The translations under genes and the position numbers were made by a program. From NCBI RefSeq assembly GCF_008704205.1, contig NZ_VXLC01000015.1, positions 372,001 to 436,000 on the forward strand: DNA of 64,000 bases, given 5' to 3'. Shown in pieces: positions 49,037 through 57,189 of this stretch. The notes under the pieces were generated by a model. It worked only from the letters and a program-made list of their open reading frames with translations. It made no database searches and was not told the origin of the DNA. The stretch comes from Nocardia colli (GTDB lineage: Bacteria; Actinomycetota; Actinomycetes; Mycobacteriales; Mycobacteriaceae). Position 1 is the stretch's first letter; the number at the start of each line of letters is the position of its first letter.

Positions 49037-49756
49037 GTGACCGCTGAGTCGACTGTCGACGTCATTACGCCGGTGCATCCGCTCGACGATCCGGTGCGGT
49101 CGTCGCTGCGGGGCGAGCATCACCGGTTCTCGAGCTGGGTGGGGCGGATCGGCCGTTACGACCCGGAGGTGGCCAGGTTCGTCGGCCATCCGCCCGTGCT
49201 CGACGAGCAGGACTGGAGCGATCTCGCCACGGTCCTCGGGCCCGGCGGCAGCACCGGACTGCGCGGCACGGGGCATGTGCTGCCGGATGGCTGGACGGTG
49301 CTTCAGGAAGTCGGATCGGTGCAGATGGACGGCACCGGGCTCCGGGTCGCCACCGATCCGGAATTCGAGGTGCTCACCGTCGCCGATGTGCCCGAGATGC
49401 TGGAGTTGATCGCGCGGACCGAGCCGGGTCCGTTCGCGCCGCGGACCATCGAGATGGGGACATATCTGGGGCTGCGGAAAGACGGCAGGTTGGTGGCGAT
49501 GGCGGGGGAGCGCATGCACCCGCCGGGCTGGACGGAGATCAGCGCGGTCTGCACCGACGCCGAATTCCGTGGGCGCGGGATCGCTTCGCGGCTGATCCGG
49601 GCGGTCGGTGCGGGCATCCGCGCTCGTGGGGAGACGCCGTTTCTGCACGCGGTCGCGCACAACGTCACGGCGATCAGTCTGTACGAGACGCTCGGATTCA
49701 CGCTGCGCAAGCGTTCGCGGTTGACGATCGTCCAGGCACCGGTGGTCCGGGGTTGA
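49037..49756 (+). CDS. GNAT family acetyltransferase, FR47-like
   Basis: A 239-residue protein with an extended N-terminal half of unknown role and a C-terminal GNAT domain: ISAVCTDAEFRGRGIASRLI (acetyl-CoA loop R/QxxGxG/A), then LHAVAHNVTAISLYETLGFTLRKR. This is the FR47-type domain found in many actinobacterial acetyltransferases. GGAGGAG before the GTG at 49037 fixes the start; the frame opens earlier but lacks a ribosome site. It is 12 bases upstream of an ABC exporter gene and probably co-transcribed. Confidence 0.85.
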   Translation: MTAESTVDVITPVHPLDDPVRSSLRGEHHRFSSWVGRIGRYDPEVARFVGHPPVLDEQDWSDLATVLGPGGSTGLRGTGHVLPDGWTVLQEVGSVQMDGTGLRVATDPEFEVLTVADVPEMLELIARTEPGPFAPRTIEMGTYLGLRKDGRLVAMAGERMHPPGWTEISAVCTDAEFRGRGIASRLIRAVGAGIRARGETPFLHAVAHNVTAISLYETLGFTLRKRSRLTIVQAPVVRG

Positions 49757-49768
49757 GCAGGAGGCGAA

Positions 49769-51574
49769 GTGTCGGCGGTGGGTAGTGCTGTGCCGTTGAC
49801 AGCCGATCGGCGAGACGCGCAGACGTTGCGCAACGGGCTGGCGATCATGGTGCGTGGTTGTCGCGACCATCCGGTTGCGGCGTCGATCGCCCTGGTCAGC
49901 AGCGCGATCAACGGGGCCTGTATGGTGCTCGGGGCGAAGGCGGTGGGCTGGAGTACCGAACACGTCGTGGTCGCGGGGTTCGCGCAGGGCCGATTCCTGG
50001 TCGGTGCGGCCGCGGCCGCCGCGGTCTTCGTGCTCGGGGTGTCGCTGCTGCGCATCGCGACGATCATCGTCCGGCTGGTCGCCAGCGGGGTGATCCAGTT
50101 CGGCAGCCAGGCGCGCATGCGGAAATCCCTTGTCGCGCAATACTTGCGGCTCTCGATCCCGTGGCATCGGCGGCGCGCCGCCGGCCAACTGGTCTCGCAT
50201 GCGATCTCCGACGTCGACACGACGTGGGCGCCGATGCAGCACTTCCCGTTCGCGGTCGGGATGACGGTGATGTTGCTGCTTGTCATGGCCGACATCGCCA
50301 TCATCGACCCGTGGCTGGCGATCGTCGCCGGTGTGCTGATCCCGGTGGTGCTCGGCACGAACCTGATCTACCAGCGGGTGCTCGCGCCGCGGGCCCGGGT
50401 CGCGCAGCAGGAGCGGGCCGTGGTGAGCGCCTTGGCGCAGGAGGCGATCGCGGGCGGACAGGTGATTCGCACGCTCGGCATCGTGGCGCACGAGGTGGAT
50501 CGGTTCGCCGCGGCGGCGCGGGCCGCGCAGCTGGCCAATCGCCGGATGGGCCGGGTCGGTGCGGTTTTCGACCCGGCGATCGAGTTGATGCCGCCGTTCG
50601 CGGCGCTGGTCATCCTCACCATCGGCGCGGTGCGGATCGGGTCCGGGGAGCTGGGCGTCGGCCCGTTGGTCGAGGTGATCTATCTGTTGATCACCACCGC
50701 GATGCCGCTCAATGTGCTGGGCCGGTTCCTCGGCGGGGTGCCGCTGGCGGTCGCCGGACACTCCAGGGTTCGTGCGGTGCTGGCCGCCGATCAGGCACCG
50801 GCGCAAGGGATTTCCCGGATGGCCGCGGGGGAGTCCGCGGTGGCGGTGCGGGTGTGTGCGGCGTCGTTCGGGTATGGCGCGGCGGCGGTGGTGCGCGATA
50901 TCGGGCTCAGCGCGGAACCCGGGGCGATCGTCGCGGTGGTCGGCCGGACCGGAGCGGGGAAGAGCACGTTGCTCGGGTTGCTCGCGGATCTGCTTCGGGC
51001 CGAACAGGGCTCGGTTCGGTTGGACGGTGTCGACGTCGGACAGGCCGCGGCGGGCGAGGTGTCGCGCCGGGCCGCGCTGGTCACGCAGACGGCCTTTCTC
51101 TTCGGAGATACGGTGCGCGACAACGTGACCCTGGGCGTCGCGGGCAGCGATGCCGCGGTGTGGCGGGCGTTGCGGGTGGCCGGCGCGGCGGAGTTCGTCG
51201 AGCGGTTACCGGACGGGCTCGACAGCGAACTGGACGAAGAAGGCCAGTTGTCGGGCGGGCAGCGGCAGCGAATCGCCCTGGCCCGGGCCGTCTTCCGCCG
51301 ACCGGGGCTGTTGCTGCTGGACGACGCGACGTCCGCGCTGGACCCGGTGGTGGAGCGCGCGGTCGTGGACGGGCTGCGGGCCGAGTACGCGGCCGACGAG
51401 CGACGCACCACGGTCGTCCTGGTCGGGCATCGAGCGGCCACCATTACCCTCGCCGACACTGTCGTCCTGCTCGACCGCGGCCGCGTGGCCGCCACCGGAA
51501 CGCACGCGGATCTGCTCGCCACGGCGCCGGACTATCGCGACCTGCTGGACGCTTACGGAAGTGATACGGAATGA
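49769..51574 (+). CDS. ABC exporter half-transporter, degenerate NBD (subunit 1)
   Basis: A 601-residue membrane-NBD half-transporter. About six hydrophobic segments lie in residues 30-330, then the NBD with GRTGAGKSTLL (Walker A), LSGGQRQRIALAR (intact signature) and LLLLDDATSALD, where Asp replaces the usual catalytic Glu. This asymmetry is typical of one half of heterodimeric exporters. CAGGAGG precedes the GTG start. The gene overlaps subunit 2 by ATGA. It probably pumps a lipid or drug-like molecule out of the cell; the substrate is unknown. A GNAT gene precedes it. Confidence 0.92.
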   Translation: MSAVGSAVPLTADRRDAQTLRNGLAIMVRGCRDHPVAASIALVSSAINGACMVLGAKAVGWSTEHVVVAGFAQGRFLVGAAAAAAVFVLGVSLLRIATIIVRLVASGVIQFGSQARMRKSLVAQYLRLSIPWHRRRAAGQLVSHAISDVDTTWAPMQHFPFAVGMTVMLLLVMADIAIIDPWLAIVAGVLIPVVLGTNLIYQRVLAPRARVAQQERAVVSALAQEAIAGGQVIRTLGIVAHEVDRFAAAARAAQLANRRMGRVGAVFDPAIELMPPFAALVILTIGAVRIGSGELGVGPLVEVIYLLITTAMPLNVLGRFLGGVPLAVAGHSRVRAVLAADQAPAQGISRMAAGESAVAVRVCAASFGYGAAAVVRDIGLSAEPGAIVAVVGRTGAGKSTLLGLLADLLRAEQGSVRLDGVDVGQAAAGEVSRRAALVTQTAFLFGDTVRDNVTLGVAGSDAAVWRALRVAGAAEFVERLPDGLDSELDEEGQLSGGQRQRIALARAVFRRPGLLLLDDATSALDPVVERAVVDGLRAEYAADERRTTVVLVGHRAATITLADTVVLLDRGRVAATGTHADLLATAPDYRDLLDAYGSDTE

Positions 51575-53376
51575 GCAGCGCGACAACGCGATACAGCACC
51601 GCCGGGTTGCTCCGGCGAGTGCGGTCCGAGGCCGGCCTCGGCTACCGCACGCTCACGGCGACGGTGGTGCTCGCCGCGGTGGCCGCTTCCGGCCGAATCG
51701 TCATCCCGGTGACGATCCAGCACGCCCTCGACCACGCGCTGCTGGTGCAGATCGACACGCGGACAAGGACGTCGGTGATCGGCGTCGCGGTCGCCGTCGG
51801 GTTGGTGGCGGTGCTCTCGGCGATGATCAGCTCCTCGCTGCTGAACCGCTATCTGGTGCACACCGTCGAGAGCGCGGTATTCGACCTCCGGGTGCGGACA
51901 TTCGAGCGGATCCTGCGGACGACTCCGGCGAGCGCGCCCGCGCAGACACAGGGATCGCTGGTCGCGCGGGTGACCAACGACCTCGACGTGGTCACCCTGT
52001 TCGCGCAGTCCGGCGGAATCACCCTGGTGCAGAACGTCGTTCAGATGCTGATCGCGCTGGTCGTGATGCTGGCGTACTCCTGGCCGCTCGCGCTGATCGT
52101 GCTGGCCATCGGCATCGGGGTGCCGGTGCTCGGCCGGGCGCTGCAACGGGTGGTGGCCCGGCGCTTCGACGCGGTGCGGGTCGCCGTGGCCGCCGTGTAC
52201 TCCGGCTTGCTAGAAGTGCTGGTCGGTATCGACACCGTCCGTGGTTACGGCATCGAGGCGCGGATGCGAGACCGGGTGCGGCGGCGCATCGATGCCATGC
52301 GGGCCGCGCAGGAGCGGACGCTGTGGCCGATGGGCTTCAACGTGTCGATCGGCGAGGCGGCCAGCGGATTGATCACCACCGCGGTGCTGGTGCTCGGGCT
52401 TGCGCTCGGAACCGGTTCGCTGGGTTGGCATCTCGGGCTGAGCGCGGGCGATCTGGTCGCGTTCCTGTTCCTGGTGACGTTCTTCGTTCGGCCGTTGCAG
52501 TTCGCGGTCAGCAGCCTGGCCGACGCGCGCAACTCCGAGGCCGGTCTGCGCCGGGTGATCGAAATTCTCGATCTGCCGGACGGGGCGGTGGCGAAGTCGG
52601 CGAGTCCGGTGCTGCCGCCCGGTCCGCCGACGGTTCGGCTGGAGGGCGTGAGATTCGCGTATGTGCCGGGGCGGCCGGTGCTTCGAGCGGTCGACCTGGT
52701 GCTCGCGCCCGGCAGTCAGGTCAGCGTGGTCGGTGAAACCGGCTCGGGGAAAACGACGTTCGCGAAACTCGTGACCCGGCAACTGGTTCCGAGTTCGGGG
52801 CGGCTCACGCTGTGGGGTGTCGACATCGTCGAGCTGCCCGATGCCGCGCTCGCCCGCCGGGTCGCCGTCGTGCCGCAGGAGGCATTCCTGTTCGACCGCA
52901 CCGTATTCGAGAACATCGCGCTCGGGCGGACCGGGGCCGGGCGGGACGACGTGCTGGAGGTGCTCGACGCACTGGATCTGCTCGACTGGGTCGAAGGACT
53001 GCCCGAGGGGTTGGACACCGTCGTCGGGCAACGGGGCGAATCGTTGTCGGCCGGCGAGCGGCAGTTGGTCGCGCTGGCGCGGACCGCGCTGGTGAACCCG
53101 GATCTGCTCGTCCTGGACGAGGCGACCAGCGGCGTCGACTCGGGAACCGACGTGCGGGTGCAGCACGCGCTGAACCGTTTGGCCGCGGGGCGCACCACCA
53201 TCACCATCGCGCATCGGATGCACAGCGCGCGGACCGCGGATCGGATCCTCGTCTTCCACGATGGTGTCGTCGTGGAAGACGGGCCGCACGCGCAGTTGCT
53301 TGCGCTCGATGGTCGTTATGCCCGATTACATCGGGTGTGGTCGCAGGATTCGGCGGATCGAGTCCGGGTTCCGTGA
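51571..53376 (+). CDS. ABC exporter half-transporter, active NBD (subunit 2)
   Basis: A 601-residue half-transporter partner of the preceding gene. The transmembrane region is in residues 20-310; the NBD has GETGSGKTTFA (Walker A), a changed signature LSAGERQLVALAR, and a canonical Walker B-Glu LLVLDEATSGVD. Together the pair has one complete and one degenerate ATP site, as in heterodimeric exporters such as TM287/288 or the mycobacterial Rv1272c/Rv1273c type. The ATG overlaps the previous stop by 4 bases, showing translational coupling and equal supply. Confidence 0.92.
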   Translation: MSSATTRYSTAGLLRRVRSEAGLGYRTLTATVVLAAVAASGRIVIPVTIQHALDHALLVQIDTRTRTSVIGVAVAVGLVAVLSAMISSSLLNRYLVHTVESAVFDLRVRTFERILRTTPASAPAQTQGSLVARVTNDLDVVTLFAQSGGITLVQNVVQMLIALVVMLAYSWPLALIVLAIGIGVPVLGRALQRVVARRFDAVRVAVAAVYSGLLEVLVGIDTVRGYGIEARMRDRVRRRIDAMRAAQERTLWPMGFNVSIGEAASGLITTAVLVLGLALGTGSLGWHLGLSAGDLVAFLFLVTFFVRPLQFAVSSLADARNSEAGLRRVIEILDLPDGAVAKSASPVLPPGPPTVRLEGVRFAYVPGRPVLRAVDLVLAPGSQVSVVGETGSGKTTFAKLVTRQLVPSSGRLTLWGVDIVELPDAALARRVAVVPQEAFLFDRTVFENIALGRTGAGRDDVLEVLDALDLLDWVEGLPEGLDTVVGQRGESLSAGERQLVALARTALVNPDLLVLDEATSGVDSGTDVRVQHALNRLAAGRTTITIAHRMHSARTADRILVFHDGVVVEDGPHAQLLALDGRYARLHRVWSQDSADRVRVP

Positions 53377-53390
53377 GCTGCCCCGCGTTA

Positions 53391-53879
53391 TCAGGCGGAG
53401 GCGGTCGCCAGTGGGACGGGAGACGGCGAAAGCCAAGGCATCAACCAGGCGATGTCGCCGTCTTCGATGTCGGTCTCGCAGGTGTCGCAGTACTGCCGAT
53501 CCTGGCTGATCTGGCCGCATGGTGTGTGCACGGTCTGGGCCATGGTCGCCGGTTGCTCGGGATTGACGAACTCGCACGCCCACACCGACAGGGCTTCGAA
53601 GACCGGGCGTAAGGCGACGCCGGCCGGGGTGATGACGTAGTGCTGGCGGGTTCGATTGCCGTCGAGGTAGGGCTCTTTCGTCAGCAATCCGGCGTCGATG
53701 AGGCGGCCGAGGCGGGTGGACAGGATGTTGTCGGCGATCCCCAGGTTGCCGCGGAACTGGTCGAAGCGAGTCTGGCCGAGGACCGCGTTGCGCATGATCA
53801 GCAGGGACCAGCGGTCGCCGAGGACCTCGGCCGCGCGGCCGATCGGGCAGGGGCCGGACGACATGTCTTTGCTGGGCAT
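53391..53879 (-). CDS. HxlR family winged-helix regulator
   Basis: A 162-residue regulator of the HxlR type. The DNA-binding domain starts with PIGRAAEVLGDRWSLLIMRNAVLGQTRFDQF and continues to HYVITPAGVALRPVFEAL (wing and final helix). The C-terminal extension has three cysteines (HTPCGQI, QYCDTCETDIE) in a CxxC-type arrangement that could sense oxidation or metal. It is divergent from an SDR gene with two perfect palindromes between them, so it most likely controls itself and the SDR. Confidence 0.9.
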   Translation of the reverse strand: MPSKDMSSGPCPIGRAAEVLGDRWSLLIMRNAVLGQTRFDQFRGNLGIADNILSTRLGRLIDAGLLTKEPYLDGNRTRQHYVITPAGVALRPVFEALSVWACEFVNPEQPATMAQTVHTPCGQISQDRQYCDTCETDIEDGDIAWLMPWLSPSPVPLATASA

Positions 53880-53901
53880 CTCGCGCCTCCTCGGTTATGG
53901 C

Positions 53902-53928
53902 TTGCTACTTGCAAGTGACAAGTAGCAA
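53902..53928. promoter_or_regulatory. palindrome 1 of the HxlR/SDR divergon, likely operator
   Basis: TTGCTACTTG at 53902-53911 and CAAGTAGCAA at 53919-53928 form a perfect 10-base inverted repeat with a 7-base spacer, 23 bases upstream of the HxlR start. Such a long perfect repeat is unlikely to be chance. The HxlR protein encoded alongside is the natural candidate to bind it. Confidence 0.65.
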
Positions 53929-53946
53929 TGTTAGCGTTTCGGAGCT

Positions 53947-53965
53947 GGCTTGCAAAGTGCAAGCC
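53947..53965. promoter_or_regulatory. palindrome 2 of the HxlR/SDR divergon, likely operator
   Basis: GGCTTGCA at 53947-53954 and TGCAAGCC at 53958-53965 form a perfect 8-base inverted repeat with a 3-base spacer, 40 bases upstream of the SDR start. The CTTGCA core is also present in palindrome 1, so both probably bind the same regulator and control the SDR promoter. Confidence 0.6.
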
Positions 53966-54004
53966 GTGTCACCTGGTCGAATCAGCTGAAAAGGAAGCGT
54001 GGAC

Positions 54005-54712
54005 ATGACGCACAACTTCGACGGTTCCATCGTTCTCGTCACCGGCGCCAACGGTGGACTCGGGCAAGAATTCGTCGCTCAGGTGCTGGCGCGCGGGGCG
54101 AGCAAGGTTTACGCCAGTGCGCGGAAACCGCGGGAGTGGAACGATTCTCGCGTCGCGCCACTGGTTCTCGACGTCACCGATCACGCCTCGGTCGCGGCCG
54201 CCGCCGAGATCGCGTCGGACGTCACGGTCGTCATCAACAACGCGGGTGCCAGCCGGCCAGGGGCGCTGTCCGAGGCCGCGATCGGTGATGTACGCGGACT
54301 GTTCGACACCAACTTCTTCGGTGCCCTCGACGTCGCCACCACGTTTGCGCCGGCACTGCGTCGCAACGGGGGCGGGGTTCTGGTGAACGTCCTGTCCGTA
54401 CTCAGCTGGATCGGCATCGGCAACGCCTACAGCGCCACCAAGGCCGCCCTGTGGTCGGCAACCAACTCCCTGCGCCTCGAACTCGCGCCGCACGGCACGC
54501 AGGTCGTCGGACTCCACCTCGGCTACACCGACACCCCCATGACCGCCCGCCTCGACATACCGAAGAACGACCCGGCCGACATCGTCCGCATCGCCCTCGA
54601 CGGCGTGGACGCGGGCGACCTCGAAATCCTCGCCGACGACATCAGCGCCCAGGTCAAGCACAACCTCGCCGCCCCGATCGAAACCATGTACCCCCAATTG
54701 GTTTCGAGCTGA
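54005..54712 (+). CDS. short-chain dehydrogenase/reductase, HxlR-linked
   Basis: A 235-residue classical SDR. NAD(P) binding is in VLVTGANGGLGQEFV, the NNAG motif in VVINNAGASRPG, catalytic Ser in LVNVLSVLSWIG and YSATK supplies Tyr and Lys. The ending YTDTPMTARLD is usual. The ATG at 54005 is 6 codon-bases into a GTG-starting frame and has AAGGAAG upstream. It is divergent from HxlR, so it likely acts in detoxification of a carbonyl or quinone sensed by that regulator; substrate unknown. Confidence 0.9.
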   Translation: MTHNFDGSIVLVTGANGGLGQEFVAQVLARGASKVYASARKPREWNDSRVAPLVLDVTDHASVAAAAEIASDVTVVINNAGASRPGALSEAAIGDVRGLFDTNFFGALDVATTFAPALRRNGGGVLVNVLSVLSWIGIGNAYSATKAALWSATNSLRLELAPHGTQVVGLHLGYTDTPMTARLDIPKNDPADIVRIALDGVDAGDLEILADDISAQVKHNLAAPIETMYPQLVSS

Positions 54713-54754
54713 CCTACGAATTCCGCTGCCGGTGCGGGTGACGGCCGCGTTCTG

Positions 54755-54998
54755 CGGTAGCAGTCCACCAGCGCGTTCGCGAGCCCGGGCCCGAGCGCGG
54801 CGGCGGGCGGCCCGCCATGCGTCCGTATCCGTCCGCGGCCCCGGTCGCGACGCCCTCGAACAGGCACAGGATCCCGCGCATCTGCGGTCAGCGGTCGAGC
54901 GCCGCGACGAAATGCGTCCCCGACGTGCCCGGGTTGGCAAAACATACTTCGACGTCGCTGTCGACCATCGTCTTGATGATCGCCTCCGCGCCATTCAT
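54755..54998 (-). pseudogene. remnant of a thiamine-diphosphate enzyme (acetolactate synthase-like)
   Basis: The minus strand from ATG 54998 reads MNGAEAIIKTMVDSDVE and VCFANPGTSGTHFVAALDR, a close match to the N-terminus of acetolactate synthase-like TPP enzymes, where PGTS binds thiamine diphosphate. It is followed by an in-frame TGA at 54888-54890; beyond it the same frame still reads MRGILCLFEGVATGAADGYG and then loses homology in the region of 54800-54755, where another frame picks up GPGLANAL. The gene is thus broken by a stop and a frameshift and is cut off before the SDR end. The rest of this 466-base gap holds only the aldolase leader. Confidence 0.75.
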
Positions 54999-55178
54999 GA
55001 CGTCCTTTTCCACAGCGCTCAAAGGTATTGCGCGCCGGTGGCTTCGGCCTCCGGCGACGGGCCGCATTCCGGCAGCCACTCGGCTGGAATACCGTCGGCA
55101 AAGCGCCACCCTCGCACACTCACACCAGGAAGACTGAGGAGCCGTGGCACCCTGGCCCACCGACGGAAGGACGGCACC

Positions 55179-55961
55179 ATGACGAGCGGATCGACCACTG
55201 GCGCAAGCGGATTCGCGGATCGGCTGCGATCCCGGCAGCGGACCGTCGGCTACTGGGTGGTCTGCGACAACCCGGTGGCGACCGAGCGGATCGCCATGGC
55301 CGGATACGACTATGTGTGCCTCGACGCTCAGCACGGTTTGATCGAATACCGCGGTTTGCTGGCCGGGATCACCGCCATCGACGCGGCGAACTCCGGGACG
55401 GCCGCGCTCGTCCGAGTGCAGGCCAACGACCGGTTCTGGATCAGTCAAGCACTCGATGCCGGTGCTCGCGGCGTCATCGTGCCCATGATCGATAGCGCGG
55501 CCGAGGCCGAATCCGCGGTCGCCGCTTGTCGTTTCCCACCGGTCGGCTATCGCAGCAATGGGGCGCTGCGCGCGAGCCTGCGCATCGGGCCGTCCCCGGC
55601 CGAGGCCAATGCCGAGGTTGCCTGCATCGTCATGATCGAAACCGTCAGTGGACTCGGCAATGCCACCGAGATCGCCGCGGTCCCAGGAGTTGACGCGATT
55701 TACATCGGCCCCTCGGATCTGCGCCTCGCGCTGGGCGGCGCCACTCCCACCGACCCGGCCCTCGACGCCGAGTTCGCCGCCGCGCTGCGCACCGTGCAGG
55801 AAGCGGCGAAAGCGGCGGGAAAGCCGGTCGGCATCCACTGCCCGGATGGCGCCACCGCCCGCCGCCGCCTGGCCGACGGCTTCGATTTCGTCAGCGTCGC
55901 CAGCGATTTGGTCCATCTGGAACAGGCTGTCCGGAATCATCTCGCGGATGTGCGCGGCTGA
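55179..55961 (+). CDS. HpcH/HpaI family aldolase
   Basis: A 260-residue aldolase of the HpcH/HpaI family (class II, divalent metal). Typical signatures are DYVCLDAQHGLIEY (substrate and base region), ARGVIVPMIDSAAEAESAV, ACIVMIETVSGLGN (metal Glu) and GVDAIYIGPSDLRLALGG (metal Asp). It should cleave or form 4-hydroxy-2-oxo acids, making pyruvate and an aldehyde. GGAAGG six bases before ATG 55179 fixes the start; a longer frame covers the TPP pseudogene antisense and is not used. It lies next to a decayed TPP enzyme, which might once have been its partner. Confidence 0.9.
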   Translation: MTSGSTTGASGFADRLRSRQRTVGYWVVCDNPVATERIAMAGYDYVCLDAQHGLIEYRGLLAGITAIDAANSGTAALVRVQANDRFWISQALDAGARGVIVPMIDSAAEAESAVAACRFPPVGYRSNGALRASLRIGPSPAEANAEVACIVMIETVSGLGNATEIAAVPGVDAIYIGPSDLRLALGGATPTDPALDAEFAAALRTVQEAAKAAGKPVGIHCPDGATARRRLADGFDFVSVASDLVHLEQAVRNHLADVRG

Positions 55962-56394
55962 GCTCCGCGGAGAGATACTGCGACAGTCTCTCTCTCGTTC
56001 CCGAATGTGTACGGCCGGTCGAATGTGGTGCTGCGAGAATGGAATAGCGCTATTTCGTTATTCTGCGATCAGCAGTGATACCGCTCGAAGTGGGGAATGT
56101 TCGCCGGTCGGCGAGGTACGATATTGCCTGGGTCTCGAGAAAAGTGGACCCCCTTCCGAGCGATCATAAAACGGACATTCGGCCGTCGTTCGGCGCTTCT
56201 TACCGTGCGACTCCGCCGGCGGTACCGCGAGCAGTTTCACCGAGTTACGCGTTCCTCGTTCGATCAAAGAGTCTTTGTGACGACGCCGGTGGCGTGCGGG
56301 TTGATCGATCATTTTTCGGCAGCGTTGCCGAAAGGTCGATCGCCGTATTCTCTGTGTCATCGGCGCAGGTTGTACGACGAGAGGCAACCAGGCT
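55962..56394. other. 433-base noncoding region upstream of the cyclodipeptide operon
   Basis: No supportable gene is seen on either strand; the open frames here are weak and lack ribosome sites. The region is less GC-rich than the rest of the window and contains a perfect 12-base palindrome (AATAGCGCTATT, 56043-56054) and a long inverted repeat described separately at 56306-56342. It probably holds the promoter and operators of the methyltransferase-CDPS-P450 operon. Confidence 0.6.
56306..56342. promoter_or_regulatory. inverted repeat upstream of the cyclodipeptide operon
   Basis: TTTCGGCA at 56314-56321 and TGCCGAAA at 56326-56333 form a perfect 8-base stem around GCGT. After unpaired bases on each side, CGATC at 56306-56310 and GATCG at 56338-56342 extend the symmetry. 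It ends 52 bases before the methyltransferase start, a place for an operator or for an RNA hairpin in the 5' leader. No regulator gene is adjacent. Confidence 0.4.
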
Positions 56395-57189
56395 ATGACC
56401 AGTCAATTCGACAGCGCCGCACACGCTTACGAAGCATCCGCCACTGTCATTCCGATCCGGGAATATATCGAAGAAAACTCGATTCGTGCGCTGTGCGGTG
56501 ACATGCACGGCAAGCTGGCGTTGGATTTGGGTTGCGGGACCGGGCTTTACACTCGCCGACTGGCTCGGTGGGGAGCCAAGCAGGTGATCGGGGCCGACAT
56601 CTCCGAGGGGATGCTGGCGCAGGCGCGAGCCCTCGAAGACGCCGACCCGCTCGGCATCACCTACCTGCATCGCGATCTGACCGAATCCTGCCGATGCGAC
56701 GAGGAATACGCGCATCTGAGTGGTCAGATCGATCTCACGCTGGCGGTGTACGTGCTGTGTTACGCCACGACGGTCGAAGACCTGGAAGCCATGTGCCGCA
56801 TCGCCAAACAGGACCTGAAGCCGGGCGGGGTGTTCCTCGCTCCGACCATGAATCCCGAATATGCCGACGAGAGTGAGCATCCCGGGTACTACAGCGACTA
56901 CTACGCGGCGTACGGGTTCAGCATGTCCGCCGTCACCTCGCCGGTCGAAGAAGGGTCCACGGTCACGCTGTCGATGTGGTTTCCCGAGGGATCCGGCGTG
57001 CGGCCGGTCGCCCTGGACGCGGTGTGGTGGTCTAAGGAAACTTACGAAAAGGCTTTGCGCGCAGCAGGATTCACGAGCATCAGCTGGCATCGGATGGAGG
57101 TGTCGGCGGCGGGTTTGCGCGCGCACCCGGCACCGTTCTGGGATCGATACCTCGCACGCCCGCACGCGCTGGTGGTGGAAGCGCGATGA
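56395..57189 (+). CDS. SAM-dependent class I methyltransferase in the cyclodipeptide operon
   Basis: A 264-residue methyltransferase with SAM-binding motif I LALDLGCGTGLYTRRLARWG, motif II VIGADISEGMLAQAR and post-motifs DLTLAVYVLCYAT and LKPGGVFLAPT. This Methyltransf_11/25-type fold methylates N, O or C of small molecules. It starts at ATG 56395 and overlaps the CDPS start by four bases, with the P450 following in the same way, so it is a tailoring enzyme for the diketopiperazine, possibly N- or C-methylating it. The substrate position is inferred. CDPS-linked methyltransferases are known in other actinomycetes. Confidence 0.88.
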   Translation: MTSQFDSAAHAYEASATVIPIREYIEENSIRALCGDMHGKLALDLGCGTGLYTRRLARWGAKQVIGADISEGMLAQARALEDADPLGITYLHRDLTESCRCDEEYAHLSGQIDLTLAVYVLCYATTVEDLEAMCRIAKQDLKPGGVFLAPTMNPEYADESEHPGYYSDYYAAYGFSMSAVTSPVEEGSTVTLSMWFPEGSGVRPVALDAVWWSKETYEKALRAAGFTSISWHRMEVSAAGLRAHPAPFWDRYLARPHALVVEAR

